DNA from: Helicobacter cholecystus
Lineage (GTDB): Bacteria > Campylobacterota > Campylobacteria > Campylobacterales > Helicobacteraceae
Assembly: GCF_003364215.1 (NCBI RefSeq)
Contig: NZ_NXLU01000003.1
Coordinates: 62,001 to 126,000 of the forward strand
Direction: 5' to 3'
Length of the DNA stretch: 64,000 bases
This document shows positions 62,378 to 64,000 of this stretch, piece after piece. The first letter of the stretch is position 1. The number at the start of each line of letters is the position of its first letter. The notes under the pieces are model-generated. The model searched no databases. It was not told the DNA's origin and worked only from the letters and a program-made list of their open reading frames with translations. A program made the translations under genes and the position numbers.

Positions 62378-64000
62378 ATGAAATACAACGAAGATACGCG
62401 TGTAAAAATTCCTGCACTTGTGCATTTCACAAGATTGGGATACACCTATTTTTCTATCAAAAACAAAGAATCAGAATTTGATAAAGAAACAAATATTCAT
62501 ATCCCTACTTTTCACGCCTCTCTTAATGCAATTAATGATGAGGAAATTAGTATTGATGAGACAAAAAGCCTTATCAACAAAATCAAAGCAACTCTCAGCT
62601 CAGATCTTGGAATAGATTTCTACAACGCCATTATCAAAAATCTTGAAGGGAAAAAGCTTATAGATTTCTCTCAAAACGATAAAAATACCTATCAAGTCGT
62701 TACAGAACTATCTTGTATTCACAATGGTGATGAGTTTCGCCCAGACATTACAATCCTCATTAATGGAATCCCCCTAGCTTTTATAGAAGTCAAGAAACCT
62801 CACAATAAAAATGGAGTTCAAGCAGAGGATAAGCGAATGAACTATCGTCTTAGCAACAAAAACTTCCGCTCTTTCCTCAATATGTTTCAAATTATGATTT
62901 TCTCCAACAACCTTCCCTATGATGACGAAGAAAATCTCCCATTTCAAGGCTCATTCTACGCTACCACAGCAGAAAAAACACTTTTTCTCAATCGTTTCAA
63001 AGAAGAGAGGCATGATGAGCTTTGCATTGCTCCAATAAACGAGCAAATCCAAGATTTTATTTTCAAAGATACAAATACTCCTTCACTCAAAAACTCTCCT
63101 GAGTATGCGACAAATATTTCTCCAAGCACACCTACAAACGCTATCATTACCTCACTCTTTAGCAAAGAGCGTTTTAAAACACTCCTCAAATATGGAATTG
63201 CCTATGTTTTCAAGACTCTTGATACAGGAGTAAGAAAACTAGAAAAACACATTATGCGTTATCCTCAATTCTTTGCCACACTTGCTATCAGAGATATGCT
63301 AGAAAATGGTGGGAATAAAGGGATTATTTGGCATACTCAAGGAAGTGGAAAAACGGCTCTAGCTTATTACAATACACGCTTTCTTAAAGACTATTTCCAA
63401 GCAAAAGGACAAATCACTCAATTTTTCTTCATTGTTGATCGCTTAGACCTTGCTAATCAATCTGCAGATGAGTTTCGCTCTAGAGGACTTGAAGTCAGAC
63501 TGATTGGAAGCAAAGATGAGTTTATGGAGTGCATAAAAAGCACCTCTCAATCAAATAGCGGAAAAGATGGCATTGTAGTAGTCAATATCCACAAATTCTC
63601 TCAAGATTCCATAGCCAAGCTTCCTGATTATGGGATCAATATCCAAAGAATCTTTTTCATCGATGAAGCTCATAGGAGCTACAACCCATCAGGATCATTT
63701 CTTGCAAACCTATTCACTGCTGATCCAAACTCCATAAAAATTGCACTGACAGGAACTCCCCTTATTGGCGCAGTTTTTGATGAAGAAGGCAATCGCCAAA
63801 ATACCAAATTTGATAGCAAAGAGATTTTTGGAAATTATATTCACAAATACTACTATAACCAATCCATTGCCGACCACTACACCCTACGACTTATCCGTGA
63901 GGACATTCTCACCACCTACAAAGAATCTCTACGAGCCACACTCCAAGAGCTAGAAGTCCAGCAGGGAGCTATTGATACCAAACTCATCCTCTCTCATCCT
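62378..64000 (+). CDS. hsdR: Type I restriction enzyme, subunit R (HsdR), 3' end cut by window edge
   Basis: The first 541 codons of the translocase/nuclease subunit of a type I restriction system; full-length HsdR is usually about 1000 residues. The N-terminal nuclease shows the PD-(D/E)xK pattern in FRPDITIL followed by PLAFIEVKKP. The helicase core has Walker A in HTQGSGKTALAYY, FFIVDRLDLANQ, the DEAH-like box FFIDEAHRSYNPSG and ALTGTPLIG. The ATG has GGAG seven bases upstream. No hsdM or hsdS gene lies upstream, so if the system is complete they must follow to the right. The open frame shows no damage in the visible part. Confidence 0.93.
   Translation, partial: MKYNEDTRVKIPALVHFTRLGYTYFSIKNKESEFDKETNIHIPTFHASLNAINDEEISIDETKSLINKIKATLSSDLGIDFYNAIIKNLEGKKLIDFSQNDKNTYQVVTELSCIHNGDEFRPDITILINGIPLAFIEVKKPHNKNGVQAEDKRMNYRLSNKNFRSFLNMFQIMIFSNNLPYDDEENLPFQGSFYATTAEKTLFLNRFKEERHDELCIAPINEQIQDFIFKDTNTPSLKNSPEYATNISPSTPTNAIITSLFSKERFKTLLKYGIAYVFKTLDTGVRKLEKHIMRYPQFFATLAIRDMLENGGNKGIIWHTQGSGKTALAYYNTRFLKDYFQAKGQITQFFFIVDRLDLANQSADEFRSRGLEVRLIGSKDEFMECIKSTSQSNSGKDGIVVVNIHKFSQDSIAKLPDYGINIQRIFFIDEAHRSYNPSGSFLANLFTADPNSIKIALTGTPLIGAVFDEEGNRQNTKFDSKEIFGNYIHKYYYNQSIADHYTLRLIREDILTTYKESLRATLQELEVQQGAIDTKLILSHP

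Overview
This window looks like a chromosomal segment of a Helicobacter-type member of the Campylobacterota, more like an enterohepatic species than H. pylori. The DNA is AT-rich. The gene order nadC-nadA-psd-two hypotheticals-mqnP-comEC matches the order I recall for H. pylori HP1355-HP1361. There are also two Campylobacter-style globins, a carboxynorspermidine synthase, a short ComEC and a futalosine-type prenyltransferase. The species cannot be fixed from sequence alone.

Layout. Positions 1-5.2 kb hold a serine-type permease (cut by the left edge), a group III truncated globin, an adenine deaminase, tRNA-Ser(GGA), an aspartate aminotransferase, a small membrane protein and a single-domain globin. 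From 12.4 kb back to 5.3 kb runs a tight minus-strand operon: MFS transporter, comEC, mqnP, two conserved hypotheticals, psd, nadA, nadC. Positions 12.7-14.8 kb encode two outer-membrane-type lipoproteins (an LpoB-like protein and a COG3014-type protein). A conventional autotransporter with a long leader follows (14.9-17.3 kb). Next come carboxynorspermidine synthase, a degenerate uracil-DNA-glycosylase-like protein, a periplasmic-binding-like protein, and fdhD on the opposite strand.

The most unusual region is 21.1-43.4 kb. gpsA is followed, on the same strand and with overlapping start/stop codons, by five outer-membrane beta-barrel proteins of 1012, 419, 887, 2877 and 1889 residues. Four are autotransporters with a beta-helical passenger and a pertactin-like passenger/barrel junction. 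The second is the same kind of barrel with no passenger. None of the five ends at the last barrel strand, as classical autotransporters do. Each continues for about 75-140 residues, which should lie in the periplasm. In four of them this tail is proline-rich and carries a shared R-x-I-P-x-[VIT] motif. The two giant proteins share repeated modules of about 150 residues. A sigma54-like promoter lies before gpsA, and a separate -10 box and an unusual hairpin lie before the largest gene.

The rest is mostly housekeeping: a KefB-type antiporter, a two-component pair, rho-murI, a PiT phosphate permease, a YeiH-type membrane protein with a thioredoxin, two small conserved proteins, a candidate structured RNA, a WYL regulator, a CDF metal exporter, typA, a nitroreductase, nrdA and thrC. 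At the right edge, a possibly frameshifted small gene and a type I restriction subunit HsdR (cut by the edge) begin what is probably a variable region.
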